Numbered from the stretch's first letter, positions 26,019 through 34,859 are shown. The stretch: DNA of 64,000 nucleotides from Paracholeplasma morum (GCF_016907055.1 NZ_JAFBBG010000002.1:1-64000), one strand, 5' to 3'. Made by a program: numbers and translations. The notes: generated by a model from the letters alone, not told the origin.

Positions 26019-26989
26019 GCTAGTACCCCTTTCAATGCTTGTAATAAATCTTCAATATGTTTTTTAGAGAATGTTGCACCTGTTACAGTATTTTCAACTG
26101 TATCAAATGTTGCAAGTTCTTTACCTTCTAGTACTTTAAAGTATGCTAAATGGTCATTAATGAATCCTTTAGTATGATCTGAGTCTTCGATAACGATGCC
26201 TTTAATTTTGCCTTCTGTATCTAGACCAACTAAAAGTGTTAAGTTCCATTCAACGGTTCCATAATAGAATCCATTAACATCACTCGAACTTCTCTTAGAG
26301 GTTACTGTGTAAGCATAACCAACTACTGCATCATTAATCTTAACTGCTTCTTTCTTAGTAACATTTTCGGTTGCTTGGAAAGTTGAATCTGCAGTTGCTA
26401 CAGCGCCTGAACCAAACATGTCGCCATACTTATCACCGATTTCAAGGGTTTCATAAGTTTTGATTGCGTCATGAATGATCTTTCTCATGGTAGTTGAACC
26501 ATAAGATGCACCTGATTTAGCATCGTATGTTGTTTTACCTTCTGTTAGAAGAATACCAAAGTCGATTGCGCTAATGTTTTTGTTTTTATAGTATTCTGAG
26601 TTATCTTTAACTACTTGAATTAAGTTAGCAGTTTGAGATAATTCTAAGAATTCTACCCCAACGATATTGCCCTTCAAATCAAATCCAAGTAAGATGTCGA
26701 TGAAATTACCTTCACTATAAGAGTTTGTGGATTTTCCTTTAATTAGGAATCCGACTACTTCTTCACCTTTATTAACTTCTAATACTTCATAAGTTGTCCC
26801 AACGAATGAAACACCTTCTACTTTAGAAGCTTCAGTTAAGCCAGGGAATACTTCACTATAGGCTTTTAACTCTGCTTTGCGTTTGTTTTCTGCGATAATT
26901 GGTGCTGTAATATGATTAGAGAATCCAATTAATAATCCACAGGCTAACCCAATTAATGTAAGAACCATTGCGGTTTTAAATATTTTCAT
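26015..26989 (-). CDS. rnfG: RnfG-like protein 1, two FMN-binding domains
   Basis: A 324-aa membrane-anchored FMN-binding protein, tandem paralogue of the next gene. One N-terminal TM segment (about 7-25) is followed by an FMN_bind domain ending in KSGASYGSTTMRK (about 160-172) and a second FMN_bind domain ending in VTGATFSKKH near residue 305. The attachment residues of the two sites would be Ser (SGAS) and Thr (TGAT); Ser at the first site is less usual. It overlaps rnfD at its start and the second rnfG at its stop (4 bp), so both are expressed together. Confidence 0.88.
   Translation of the reverse strand: MKIFKTAMVLTLIGLACGLLIGFSNHITAPIIAENKRKAELKAYSEVFPGLTEASKVEGVSFVGTTYEVLEVNKGEEVVGFLIKGKSTNSYSEGNFIDILLGFDLKGNIVGVEFLELSQTANLIQVVKDNSEYYKNKNISAIDFGILLTEGKTTYDAKSGASYGSTTMRKIIHDAIKTYETLEIGDKYGDMFGSGAVATADSTFQATENVTKKEAVKINDAVVGYAYTVTSKRSSSDVNGFYYGTVEWNLTLLVGLDTEGKIKGIVIEDSDHTKGFINDHLAYFKVLEGKELATFDTVENTVTGATFSKKHIEDLLQALKGVLA
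26026..26370 (-). repeat. 5' copy of the duplicated rnfG segment
   Basis: Partner of the copy at 25077-25425. It encodes the C-terminal FMN-binding domain of the first RnfG (TKKEAVKIND to LLQALKGVLA). Confidence 0.8.
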
Positions 26990-28077
26990 TATTTAATACC
27001 TCCTAATGCTAGAAGTACAATAAGACTAACTACAGATAATGAAACGACATATCCAAGGATGAACTTCCATGAATACTTGTTTTTACTCCATTTATAGTAA
27101 TCGATTAATGGTACGAAAATGTTACCTAGAAGAATCGCGAATACAACCCCTTCTGGTAATGCACCAAATAAACGAATGGCTGCAACAATTGCACCAACTA
27201 CTAAACCGTATATCCATCTGCCAGGTTTTGTAACCGGAGAAGTAACAGGGTCAGTAACCATGAACACGGCACCGAATAATAACCCACCAGATAACACTTG
27301 GTATAACACTGTTTCAATGATTTGACCATTATCAACAATTGGTTTAACTGTTAATGTAGCAACAAACATAATGACAGTGAAGCTTAAGATCATGGATACG
27401 GTAACTCTAAAGTCTGCTGCTTTACGGATGAACATATATAATCCGCCAAGAATAATTAGAATTGAACTGATTTCACCCATTGAACCAGGAATGTTTCCTA
27501 AGAATAGGTCTTTTAATGAGTAAGATTCTAACATGGCAGGAATACTTGCTAATGAATCATTGACTGCAGCTAGTGGTGTAGCACTTGAAGTTACATCGAT
27601 TCCTACATAATTGAATGCAGTAACAAATGATAATCCAATTACTACTCTTGCAACTGCTGCTGGATTAAAGATGTTAGATCCCAATCCACCAAAGAATGCT
27701 TTAGCAATAATACTACCAAATAAAGCACCAACGATTAATACATAGATTGGAAGCGTTGATGGAATAATCATTGCGAAAATCACACTTGATACAAGTGGCG
27801 CTGACACATGATTAATGGTTAATGTTTTCCATCTCAATTTAAAACGTTCTTTTTTATCTTTTACTGAAGGGTGTACTTTGACCTTTAGTAGGGCTGCGAC
27901 CACATCAACGCCAACGAAGATTACGGCTGATAAAATGATTCTTACTAATGCGTCCATACCAAAACGGTAAACTGCGAAGACTACCAATGGTAATAAGGCG
28001 ATTAGTACATCAAACATCATACGTTTTACGCTGGTTTCTTTACGAATATATGGACTTGTTTGTTTTGCATAATTCAT
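26989..28077 (-). CDS. rnfD: RnfD, membrane subunit with covalent flavin
   Basis: Integral membrane subunit of about nine or ten TM segments in the NqrB/RnfD family, which channels electrons and takes part in ion pumping. The flavin attachment motif VTSSATPLAAVN (about residues 201-212) matches the RnfD S-x-A-T pattern for FMN linked to Thr. The N-terminal SPYIRKETSVKRMMFDVLIALLP and the segment GSNIFNPAAVARV are family signatures. Length 362 aa is slightly longer than many RnfD proteins. It lies 8 bp after rnfC. Confidence 0.95.
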   Translation of the reverse strand: MNYAKQTSPYIRKETSVKRMMFDVLIALLPLVVFAVYRFGMDALVRIILSAVIFVGVDVVAALLKVKVHPSVKDKKERFKLRWKTLTINHVSAPLVSSVIFAMIIPSTLPIYVLIVGALFGSIIAKAFFGGLGSNIFNPAAVARVVIGLSFVTAFNYVGIDVTSSATPLAAVNDSLASIPAMLESYSLKDLFLGNIPGSMGEISSILIILGGLYMFIRKAADFRVTVSMILSFTVIMFVATLTVKPIVDNGQIIETVLYQVLSGGLLFGAVFMVTDPVTSPVTKPGRWIYGLVVGAIVAAIRLFGALPEGVVFAILLGNIFVPLIDYYKWSKNKYSWKFILGYVVSLSVVSLIVLLALGGIK

Positions 28078-28085
28078 ATCATCAC

Positions 28086-29387
28086 CTATTTCTTTATGAA
28101 GCGCTTAGCTTGGCGCATCGTTTCTGTTAAATGAATCTTAGAAGGACATGTAAATGAGCATAAACCACATTCAATACATTTGTTGACACCAAGTGCATTG
28201 ATTGCATCTTTGTCTCTTTCCTTATAAGCATTCATAATTTGAACTGGTTGTAAATCAACTGGACAAGAGTACACGCAAGATGCACAGTGAATACAAGGTT
28301 CTGTTGGAATAACCTCTTCATCTAAGATAATTAGTGAGGTTGCAGTTTTAGTCACAACGATGTCATCACTTTGAAGTGCATTACCCATCATTGGCCCACC
28401 ACAAATTAACACTTTATTCTTATCTGTTTCTGTGTAACCGCCAGCTAAAGCGATTAAGTCACGAACAGGGGTTCCAATTCTAACTTGGAAATTCTTTGGT
28501 GATTTGATGCCATCTCCGCTAATTGAAAAGAATCTTTCAGTGATTGGCATTCTTCTTTTAACAGCTCTATAGAAGCCGTATAGTGTGGCAACGTTGAACA
28601 CAGTAACACCGTATTCAGCAGGTAATTTACCTTGAGGAACTTTAATACCAGTAGCTGATTTGATGGTGTCTAATTCCCATCCAGCTGGGTAGTGGTTACC
28701 CACACGTTTGATTTCGATATCAAAATGTGTGAAACTTTGACGCGCGTTTTCTAATACTTCATAAAGTTCAGGATATTTCTTCTTAACAGCAATAATCCCT
28801 TTCTTCGCGCCGGTTGCACGCATTGCATACGTTAACCCTTCAACAATACGGTTAGCACGTTCAAGGATTAGTTTGTAGTCGGAAATTAAATGTGGTTCAC
28901 ATTCAACACCGTTACCAACAACTGTATGAATTGGGTGCTTAGTTTCAAGTTTGATGTAAGTTGGGAAACCTGATCCACCTAACCCTGACAACCCAGAATC
29001 TTTAATGATTTTGATGTAGTCTTCTTTAGTAAGTGCATCGATTTCTTCTTCAGTTCTTGAAACACAGTTTTCGTATAACACATACTTCTTATCGTTTTGA
29101 ACGATTACGCAGTCAACAGTTTGACCCGATGAATGCACTTTTTTCTCTGAACCTACAATGTATCCACTGACAGTGGAATGAATTGGTTGTTCGAAGAATC
29201 CACCTTGTCTTGTACCGATTAGCTCGCCAACTTTAACATATTGTCCATCTACTACACAAGATTCCCCGGCTGGGCATCTTAAGTCTGTTGTAGGGAAATA
29301 TAAGTATTCCGCTTCTAGGTAATGAATGACTGGTTGATTTTTTCTTTCTTTCTTCCCATCGGGAATGTATCTTGTTTTCTCAATCAT
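28086..29387 (-). CDS. rnfC: RnfC, NADH-binding Fe-S subunit
   Basis: Peripheral subunit that exchanges electrons with NAD(H). Family motifs are [13 protein letters not shown] (NADH/FMN-binding part, about 142-154), [13 protein letters not shown] and the C-terminal pair of 4Fe-4S motifs [12 protein letters not shown] (about 365-376) and [12 protein letters not shown] (about 405-416). 433 aa is typical of bacterial RnfC without a long repeat tail. Since RnfB lacks ferredoxin domains, these two clusters are the only classical ferredoxin-type clusters in the complex. The start overlaps the glyA stop (ATGA). Confidence 0.96.
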   Translation of the reverse strand: MIEKTRYIPDGKKERKNQPVIHYLEAEYLYFPTTDLRCPAGESCVVDGQYVKVGELIGTRQGGFFEQPIHSTVSGYIVGSEKKVHSSGQTVDCVIVQNDKKYVLYENCVSRTEEEIDALTKEDYIKIIKDSGLSGLGGSGFPTYIKLETKHPIHTVVGNGVECEPHLISDYKLILERANRIVEGLTYAMRATGAKKGIIAVKKKYPELYEVLENARQSFTHFDIEIKRVGNHYPAGWELDTIKSATGIKVPQGKLPAEYGVTVFNVATLYGFYRAVKRRMPITERFFSISGDGIKSPKNFQVRIGTPVRDLIALAGGYTETDKNKVLICGGPMMGNALQSDDIVVTKTATSLIILDEEVIPTEPCIHCASCVYSCPVDLQPVQIMNAYKERDKDAINALGVNKCIECGLCSFTCPSKIHLTETMRQAKRFIKK

Positions 29388-30649
29388 TTTACTTCACCCC
29401 TTATATATGATTCAAATTGATAAATCGGAAAATGACTCATCAATGTTATGACCTTATTTCTAACTTCATTTAAAACCGTTTCATCATCGTAATGTCTTAA
29501 TGCTTCATCGATTAAATCCGCGATCATTACCATTTTTGATTCTTTTAAGCCTCTGGTTGTAACAGCAGGTGTCCCTAAACGAATACCTGAAGTAACCATT
29601 GGTTTTTCTGGGTCAAATGGAATGTTATTTTTATTGCAGGTGATATTAACATTTGTTAAAATATCAGCTGCTTTCTTTCCAGATAATCCAATTGATCCTT
29701 TTATATCTACCAACAATAAGTGATTATCTGTTCCACCAGATACAATTCTGTACCCCAATTTAGATAATCGTTCTGACAAAGCCTGTGCATTTTTAATGAC
29801 TTGACTTTGATAGTCAATAAATGACTCATCAAGGGCTTCATAAAATGCAGTAGCTTTAGCTGCAATCACATGCATAAGTGGGCCGCCTTGAATGCCAGGG
29901 AATACTTGTTTATCAATGGCTTTAGCTAGAGAATCATCATTGGTTAGGATGATTCCACCTCTTGGACCTCTTAAAGTCTTATGGGTAGTGGATGTAACTA
30001 CATGAGCATATGGCATTGGATTAGGATGTAAGCCTGCGGCGATTAACCCAGCGATGTGAGCCATATCCACCAACAGTTTTGCTCCAACTTCATCTGCGAT
30101 TTCTCTAAACTTCTTGAAATCAATGATTCTAGAGTAGGCACTTGCCCCAGCAATGATTAATTGTGGTTTTTCTACTTTTGCAATTCTTAATACATCTTCA
30201 TAGTCGATCATTTCAGTGTCTTTATTCACACCATATGTTACACCTATGTAATCCATGCCAGAGAAAGATAACTTATAACCGTGTGTTAAGTGTCCACCAT
30301 CTGATAGACTCATTCCAAGAATTTTATCCCCTGGATTGATTAAAGCCCTAATGGCTGCCATGTTTGCTTGTGACCCTGAATGCGGTTGAACGTTTGCATA
30401 ATTTGCATTAAACAATTTCTTCACACGTTCAATGGCTAATGACTCAATCACATCCACATGTTCGCAACCAGAATAATACCTTTTGCCAGGATACCCTTCG
30501 GCATACTTATTGGTTAAAACAGAACCCTGTAAATGAAGAATCGCTTCAGACACAAAGTTTTCTGATGCGATTAGTTCAATGTGAGCTTCCTGTCTAATCC
30601 CTTCCAACTTAATTTGTTCAAGTACTAAATCGTCTGTGATTTTTTTCAT
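29384..30649 (-). CDS. glyA: Serine hydroxymethyltransferase
   Basis: PLP enzyme that interconverts serine and glycine while loading THF with a methylene group. The PLP lysine is in [19 protein letters not shown] (about residues 216-234), and the N-terminal [13 protein letters not shown] is typical. 421 aa is normal. The gene is preceded by its own promoter (30673) and overlaps rnfC by 4 bp, so the one-carbon enzyme leads the rnf operon, an association I do not know as common. Confidence 0.97.
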   Translation of the reverse strand: MKKITDDLVLEQIKLEGIRQEAHIELIASENFVSEAILHLQGSVLTNKYAEGYPGKRYYSGCEHVDVIESLAIERVKKLFNANYANVQPHSGSQANMAAIRALINPGDKILGMSLSDGGHLTHGYKLSFSGMDYIGVTYGVNKDTEMIDYEDVLRIAKVEKPQLIIAGASAYSRIIDFKKFREIADEVGAKLLVDMAHIAGLIAAGLHPNPMPYAHVVTSTTHKTLRGPRGGIILTNDDSLAKAIDKQVFPGIQGGPLMHVIAAKATAFYEALDESFIDYQSQVIKNAQALSERLSKLGYRIVSGGTDNHLLLVDIKGSIGLSGKKAADILTNVNITCNKNNIPFDPEKPMVTSGIRLGTPAVTTRGLKESKMVMIADLIDEALRHYDDETVLNEVRNKVITLMSHFPIYQFESYIRGEVK

Positions 30650-30672
30650 TTAATCCCTCTTTTTGCATGACA

Positions 30673-30678
30673 ATTATA
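30673..30678 (-). promoter_or_regulatory. glyA-rnf promoter (-10 region)
   Basis: Minus-strand extended -10 TGT-TATAAT (hexamer 30673-30678) in the 51-bp gap after pyrR. No clear -35 is visible. It probably drives glyA and the whole rnf operon. Confidence 0.6.
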
Positions 30679-30700
30679 ACATACTTACCCTTTAATAACT

Positions 30701-31201
30701 CTAGTTTTTTAAAGTGATAAATACCCTGTTATCAGATACATCATAATAAATTTTTTCATCTTTTGAAGTCGGTAGGTTTTTTCCAACATAATCTGCTCTT
30801 ATTGGAAGTTCTCGATGACCTCTGTCGATGAGTACTGCCAATTCAATCTTAGATGCTCTACCAATATCTAGAATTGCATCCATCGCTGCCCTTGCACTTC
30901 TACCTGTGTATAAGACATCATCTACTAAAATGACGGTGAGTCCTTTGAAGTCTGCTTCCAACTTTTGGTTAGATGGCATTTTTAAATCATCTCGATAAGC
31001 AGAAATATCAATTTCATAAACCGGTAGCACTTTAGATGAAAACAGTTCAATATAACTAGATATCTCTTTTGCGACTGGTAGTCCTTTAGACTTAATACCT
31101 ACCAAAACGACATTATCTAAAGTAATATGTCTTTCAATAATTTCATGTGAAATTCGTTTTAACGTTTTCGATACTTGAATGGAATCCATAATTTCTTTCA
31201 C
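30701..31201 (-). CDS. pyrR: PyrR bifunctional uracil phosphoribosyltransferase/pyr regulator
   Basis: Type I phosphoribosyltransferase. The PRPP loop is VILVDDVLYTGRSARAAMDA (about 89-108), and the characteristic PyrR segment LIDRGHRELPIRADYVGKNLPTS follows. In Bacillus PyrR binds pyr mRNA to attenuate the operon and has UPRT activity. No pyrimidine biosynthesis genes or PyrR-binding loops are visible here, so uracil salvage may be its main job. I kept the GTG start (31199-31201) because AGAGGTGAT precedes it at good spacing; an internal ATG four codons later is the alternative. Confidence 0.92.
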   Translation of the reverse strand: MKEIMDSIQVSKTLKRISHEIIERHITLDNVVLVGIKSKGLPVAKEISSYIELFSSKVLPVYEIDISAYRDDLKMPSNQKLEADFKGLTVILVDDVLYTGRSARAAMDAILDIGRASKIELAVLIDRGHRELPIRADYVGKNLPTSKDEKIYYDVSDNRVFITLKN

Positions 31202-31327
31202 ATTATCACCTCTTAATATTATATATTAGGTTTGTCAAATTATCTACATAAAGTCGAACATTAACCTAAAAAAGCACCTTATTTTATACTTTTTCTAGTC
31301 TATCGACAGCGGTTTAGTTGACATATG

Positions 31328-31360
31328 AAAAAAAAGAAGGTTGTCCGTTAAGACAGCCTT
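31328..31360 (-). terminator. Intrinsic terminator after yebC
   Basis: The hairpin AAGGCTGTC-ttaac-GGACAACCTT (one mismatch) with a T8 tail on the minus strand lies just past the yebC stop. Confidence 0.8.
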
Positions 31361-31366
31361 GAATAA

Positions 31367-32080
31367 TTACTCTGATTTAATGTTGTGGTATACTTCCTGA
31401 ACATCATCTAGTTCTTCTAACATCGCGATTAATCTTTCGAATTGTTCGATTTCTTTCGCTTCAGTCAAGCTAGATGTAGCAAGTGGTAGCCAAGCAACTT
31501 CGTCTTCTTCAAACTCTAATTCAGGTTTAGCATCTTTAAGTGCTGTTCTGATTTCGTTATATTGGCTTGGTTCACCATAAACTGTAATGAATTCTTCATC
31601 TACTTCATAGTCTTTAACATCTACGCCAGCTTCAATAAGAATCATTAACATTTCATCCTCAGTTAACCCTTGGAATGTGAATACCGCTTTTTGTTCAAAC
31701 ATATGTAATACAGATCCTAGTTTTCCACCGGTCTTATTGAAACATGTTCTAACTTCTGAAATGGTTCTATTAACGTTATCGGTTAGACATTCAACCACGA
31801 GTTGTGAAGTCCCAGGTCCGAACCCTTCATAACGTGCGCTAGAATAGTTATCATCTGATCCACCTTTAGCTTTATCGATGGCTCTAGAAATAACGTCTGC
31901 AGAAACTTGATCTTTTTTAGCTTTTTCAATGATACGCTTTAAAGTTGGGTTCATTTCAGGGTCAGGTACACCAGCTTTCGCAGCCATGTAGATTTCTTTA
32001 CCATACTTTGAATACACTTTACTTTTTGCCGCAGCCGTTTTGGCCATAGCGACTTTTCTTACTTCAAACGCTCTTCCCAT
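31367..32080 (-). CDS. yebC: YebC/PmpR family protein
   Basis: Member of the YebC/TACO1 family. Members act as DNA-binding regulators in some bacteria, and more recent work on the family links it to translation of difficult sequences such as proline stretches. Signatures include MGRAFEVRK at the N-terminus, KGGSDDNYSSARYEGFGPG (about 71-89) and FEQKAVF near the middle; the usual ...HSKW... start is replaced by the variant seen in some Firmicutes. 237 aa is normal. It starts 11 bp after ppa and probably shares its promoter. Confidence 0.93.
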   Translation of the reverse strand: MGRAFEVRKVAMAKTAAAKSKVYSKYGKEIYMAAKAGVPDPEMNPTLKRIIEKAKKDQVSADVISRAIDKAKGGSDDNYSSARYEGFGPGTSQLVVECLTDNVNRTISEVRTCFNKTGGKLGSVLHMFEQKAVFTFQGLTEDEMLMILIEAGVDVKDYEVDEEFITVYGEPSQYNEIRTALKDAKPELEFEEDEVAWLPLATSSLTEAKEIEQFERLIAMLEELDDVQEVYHNIKSE

Positions 32081-32091
32081 ATTATCCTCTT

Positions 32092-32622
32092 CTATTTTTT
32101 AAAAATTTCGTTATATCTTTTCATTGAATCACTGATAATTTCTTCAGCAACTTTTTTGTCGCCTATATCTAAAATGTATGTTTTTTTACCTTCAAGAGAC
32201 TTATAAATCTCAAAGAAATGGCCCATTTCATTTAATAAATGTCCAGGTAGCTCTGAGATGTCTTTATACTGAGTCAGTGATGGATCACCAATAGCGATTG
32301 CGATAATCTTCTCATCGACTTGGTCTGAGTCAATCATCTTAATAACACCAATTGGATAACAGTTCACTAAACTTAGCGGTTCTATATCTTCTTGACATAA
32401 CACCAATACATCTAACGGGTCATCATCTCCGGCATACGTCCTAGGAATAAATCCATAGTTTGCTGGGTAATGGGCAGATGTATAAAGGACTCTGTCTAGT
32501 ATGATCATGCCAGTTTCTTTATCCAGTTCGTATTTTTTCTTACTGCCTTTTGATATTTCGATACATGCAACAAAGCGTTCTTTAGAAATTCGTTTTTCAT
32601 CTATATCGTGCCAAATATTCAT
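32092..32622 (-). CDS. ppa: Inorganic pyrophosphatase (family I)
   Basis: Cytoplasmic Mg2+-dependent enzyme that hydrolyses PPi from nucleotide, tRNA and prenyl reactions. The active-site run ANYGFIPRTYAGDDDPLDVLVL (about residues 54-75) carries the metal-binding Asp residues of family I. I set the start at ATG 32620-32622 because AAGGAGGG stands upstream at ideal spacing; the longer frame adds 14 residues that overlap the promoter. This gives 176 aa, the usual family I bacterial size. Confidence 0.95.
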   Translation of the reverse strand: MNIWHDIDEKRISKERFVACIEISKGSKKKYELDKETGMIILDRVLYTSAHYPANYGFIPRTYAGDDDPLDVLVLCQEDIEPLSLVNCYPIGVIKMIDSDQVDEKIIAIAIGDPSLTQYKDISELPGHLLNEMGHFFEIYKSLEGKKTYILDIGDKKVAEEIISDSMKRYNEIFKK

Positions 32623-32645
32623 AAACGCCCTCCTTGTCAATAGAT

Positions 32646-32651
32646 ATTTTA
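32646..32651 (-). promoter_or_regulatory. ppa-yebC promoter (-10 region)
   Basis: Minus-strand extended -10 TGA-TAAAAT (hexamer 32646-32651) about 24 bp before the ppa start. The -35 is not well conserved. Confidence 0.5.
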
Positions 32652-32662
32652 TCACTTTATTC

Positions 32663-32691
32663 AAAAAAAAACACCCAAAAGATTAGGTGTT
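32663..32691 (-). terminator. Intrinsic terminator after the purine permease
   Basis: The hairpin AACACC-taatcttttg-GGTGTT followed by a T9 run on the minus strand, about 50 bp past the permease stop. Confidence 0.8.
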
Positions 32692-32741
32692 CGATAAATA
32701 TATATAAAATATCGCTTTTAATATGAATAAATGTTCATATT

Positions 32742-34118
32742 TTACAGCATGCCAGCGTTGTAAAATGCCATTATGATGAAATAAGCTAAAAACACAAAGG
32801 CTGATCCCCAAAGAATTGGATGAATTTCATTTTGTTTTCTTGAGGAAAGTTTCACAATGACGTATGTAATAAACCCAAAACCAATACCATATGAAATGTT
32901 ATAGGCTAATGCCATAACGATGATTGTGAAGAAGGATGGAATTGCTTCTTCTAACTCATGCCATTGAATGTCTTGGAAACTAGAGGCCATCATGATCCCA
33001 ACGACGATTAAGGCTGGAGAGGTTGCTGCTGCAGGCACGAGACCTACAATAGGTGAAATGAATATCGTAAGTAAGAATAATACTCCTACTACAACTGCAG
33101 TTAAACCTGTCTTTCCACCAGCTTCAATACCAGCTGCGCTTTCTACATAAGTGGTTGTATTTGAAGTCCCAATGACAGCGCCTAAAGAGGTTGCAATCGC
33201 ATCTGCAAATAAGGCCTTCTCCATCTTAGTCTTAAACCCTTGGCTGTTTTCCATAGCAGCCATATCGTTGTCTGTGAATATACCTGTTTTTCTCCCTGTA
33301 CCGATGAAAGTACCAATTGTATCAAATGTATCTGTTAAGCTAAATGCGAAGATAGCCAAGAGGGCTAACGGTAGTTTGGAAACATCACTAAATAGACTTC
33401 CAATGCCACCAAATGCTGCACCGAATGTGACAGGTAAATCCCTAAATGGTGCGATTATATCGAAACTGATACTACTAATATTTGTAACCCCCATAGGAAT
33501 ACCAATGATGGTTGCAGCCATAATTCCAATCAAGATTGCGCCCTTAACTTTTGCAAGTAAAAGGACGATCATAAATACCAAACCAATCATCGCAAGAATC
33601 GCTGGACCTTCAGTAAAACTTGCAAGTTCAGGCACGACATTGAACTTGATAATATTAACATTCAATAAACCAACGTAAGCAATAAATAGTCCAATTCCGC
33701 CAGAAATTGCATTTTGTAAACTCTTAGGAATTGCAATAATAATATGCTTACGAATGCTTGTAACTGTGATCAAAACATTGAACAATCCACAGATGAAAAC
33801 AAGCCCTAATGCTTCTTGCCATGAAAACCCTAAACCGTATCCAACACCGCCAACAACGACATGTGCAAAAAATGCATTTAGCCCCATTCCAGGTGCTTGT
33901 GCATATGGCACATTGGCAAACAATCCCATGACTAATGTTCCGATTGCTGCTGCGAAAATGGTTGCTAAAAATACTGCACCCCATGGCATTCCAGTAGACT
34001 CTAAAGTCGATGGATTGACAAAAATAATGTATACCATCGCGAAGAATGTCGTTAATCCGGCAATGATTTCTTTGCTAATGGTAGTATTATTCGCTTTTAA
34101 ACCAAACAGTTTTTCCAT
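32742..34118 (-). CDS. NCS2/AzgA-type guanine-hypoxanthine permease
   Basis: A membrane transporter with about 12-14 TM segments of the AzgA/PbuG branch: FAMVYIIFVNPSTL and GMGLNAFFAHVV near the N-terminus, then SLTDTFDTIGTFIGTGRKTGI (about 275-295), and TSNTTTYVESAAGIEAGGKTGLTAV (about 328-352). It would import guanine and hypoxanthine with protons. I chose the ATG at 34116-34118 because AAAGGAGAAAG precedes it; the longer frame adds 12 residues without an RBS. A guanine-class riboswitch and terminator lie in the leader, so transcription should stop when guanine is plentiful. Confidence 0.94.
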   Translation of the reverse strand: MEKLFGLKANNTTISKEIIAGLTTFFAMVYIIFVNPSTLESTGMPWGAVFLATIFAAAIGTLVMGLFANVPYAQAPGMGLNAFFAHVVVGGVGYGLGFSWQEALGLVFICGLFNVLITVTSIRKHIIIAIPKSLQNAISGGIGLFIAYVGLLNVNIIKFNVVPELASFTEGPAILAMIGLVFMIVLLLAKVKGAILIGIMAATIIGIPMGVTNISSISFDIIAPFRDLPVTFGAAFGGIGSLFSDVSKLPLALLAIFAFSLTDTFDTIGTFIGTGRKTGIFTDNDMAAMENSQGFKTKMEKALFADAIATSLGAVIGTSNTTTYVESAAGIEAGGKTGLTAVVVGVLFLLTIFISPIVGLVPAAATSPALIVVGIMMASSFQDIQWHELEEAIPSFFTIIVMALAYNISYGIGFGFITYVIVKLSSRKQNEIHPILWGSAFVFLAYFIIMAFYNAGML

Positions 34119-34165
34119 TTCTTTCTCCTTTTCATTTGTCGTATTCAACGTCATTAATCGAAAAA

Positions 34166-34190
34166 GCCACCTTTTTTGACAAAGGTGGCG
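34166..34190 (-). terminator. Riboswitch-controlled terminator
   Basis: The hairpin GCCACCTTT-gtcaaa-AAAGGTGGC followed by T5 on the minus strand, between the aptamer and the permease start. It is the expression platform of the purine riboswitch. Confidence 0.8.
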
Positions 34191-34228
34191 TTTCTACATA
34201 TGAAAACAAAATGAAAATGGGTTTTCAT

Positions 34229-34296
34229 ATCGTAGTCGAGAAATTAGGTCTCTCGGTAGAAACTTGGCCACCATATTAGGCCGATTATACGATACT
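34229..34296 (-). promoter_or_regulatory. Purine riboswitch aptamer, guanine class
   Basis: On the minus strand the purine aptamer core is clear: ATCGTATAATC (P1 and J1/2), the P2 arm GGCC...GGCC with TAATATGG, GTTTCTACC (J2/3), a P3 arm CGAGA...TCTCG, and GACTACGAT (J3/1 and P1). The specificity base in GACTA is C (position 74 in the xpt numbering), which selects guanine or hypoxanthine; adenine riboswitches have U. A guanine/hypoxanthine permease follows, which agrees. Confidence 0.93.
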
Positions 34297-34311
34297 ATTG
34301 AATACACAACC

Positions 34312-34339
34312 ATTATAACAGTCAAATAAAAGTTGTAAA
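34312..34339 (-). promoter_or_regulatory. Promoter of the riboswitch-permease unit
   Basis: Minus-strand -35 TTTACA (34334-34339), 16-bp spacer, extended -10 TGT-TATAAT (hexamer 34312-34317). Transcription would start just ahead of the aptamer. Confidence 0.7.
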
Positions 34340-34388
34340 TAACTAAAACGCTTACAGAAAAAAAGAAGTTGTCTTTGCTAAAAGCAAG

Positions 34389-34413
34389 AAAAAAAAGCAC
34401 GATATTGTGCTTT
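34389..34413 (-). terminator. Intrinsic terminator after flavodoxin
   Basis: The hairpin AAAGCAC-aatatc-GTGCTTT with a T8 tail on the minus strand, about 10 bp past the flavodoxin stop. Confidence 0.8.
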
Positions 34414-34422
34414 TATTTTTGA

Positions 34423-34836
34423 CTAGAATTGAGCAAATCTTTCGCCAAATGCAAGACATGCGTCTTCGTCATCTGAACTTGGTGCTTCGTTTGCCATTAA
34501 TGCTTCTTCAAATAGAATAGCTGATGTTTGACCAACTCTATCAGTCCAGTCTTCCATCCATTCGCCTGAGCCCCAACCGAATGATCCAAAGATTGCAATC
34601 TTCTTGCCTTCTAGACCTGGTTCAACTTGTAAGTACCATTCTAAGAATTCTTCAGCCTCTTCGAATGTATCTCCCATTGCAGGACATCCAAATGCGATTT
34701 TTTCGTATTTAAGTGCATCTTCTGGTGCAATCTCACTAATTTCTTTTAAATCTGCTTTTGCGCCTTCAGCAATCTTTAAAGCCATAGCTTGCGTGTTGCC
34801 TGTAGCAGTCCAATATACAACTAAAACATTATTCAT
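34423..34836 (-). CDS. Flavodoxin
   Basis: A small soluble FMN electron carrier that can replace ferredoxin. The phosphate-binding loop is VYWTATGNTQAMA (about residues 7-19), and the second and third FMN loops are GCPAMGDTFEE and FGSFGWGSGEWM. 137 aa is typical of a short-chain flavodoxin. It is monocistronic with a strong promoter and its own terminator. Likely partners in the window are Rnf, the ferredoxin-reductase-like flavoprotein at 43437 and the PFL-activating enzyme, which needs a low-potential donor. Confidence 0.96.
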   Translation of the reverse strand: MNNVLVVYWTATGNTQAMALKIAEGAKADLKEISEIAPEDALKYEKIAFGCPAMGDTFEEAEEFLEWYLQVEPGLEGKKIAIFGSFGWGSGEWMEDWTDRVGQTSAILFEEALMANEAPSSDDEDACLAFGERFAQF

Positions 34837-34859
34837 AATTATTCCACCTCTTCACACTC

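Noticed and set aside
33151-34179. Plus-strand open frames opposite the purine permease (33151-33678 and 33754-34179)
   Set aside because: They are shadows of the permease gene with no RBS and no recognisable motifs.
34194-34400. Minus-strand open frame of 68 aa
   Set aside because: It lies across the purine riboswitch, its promoter and the flavodoxin terminator, and has no RBS.
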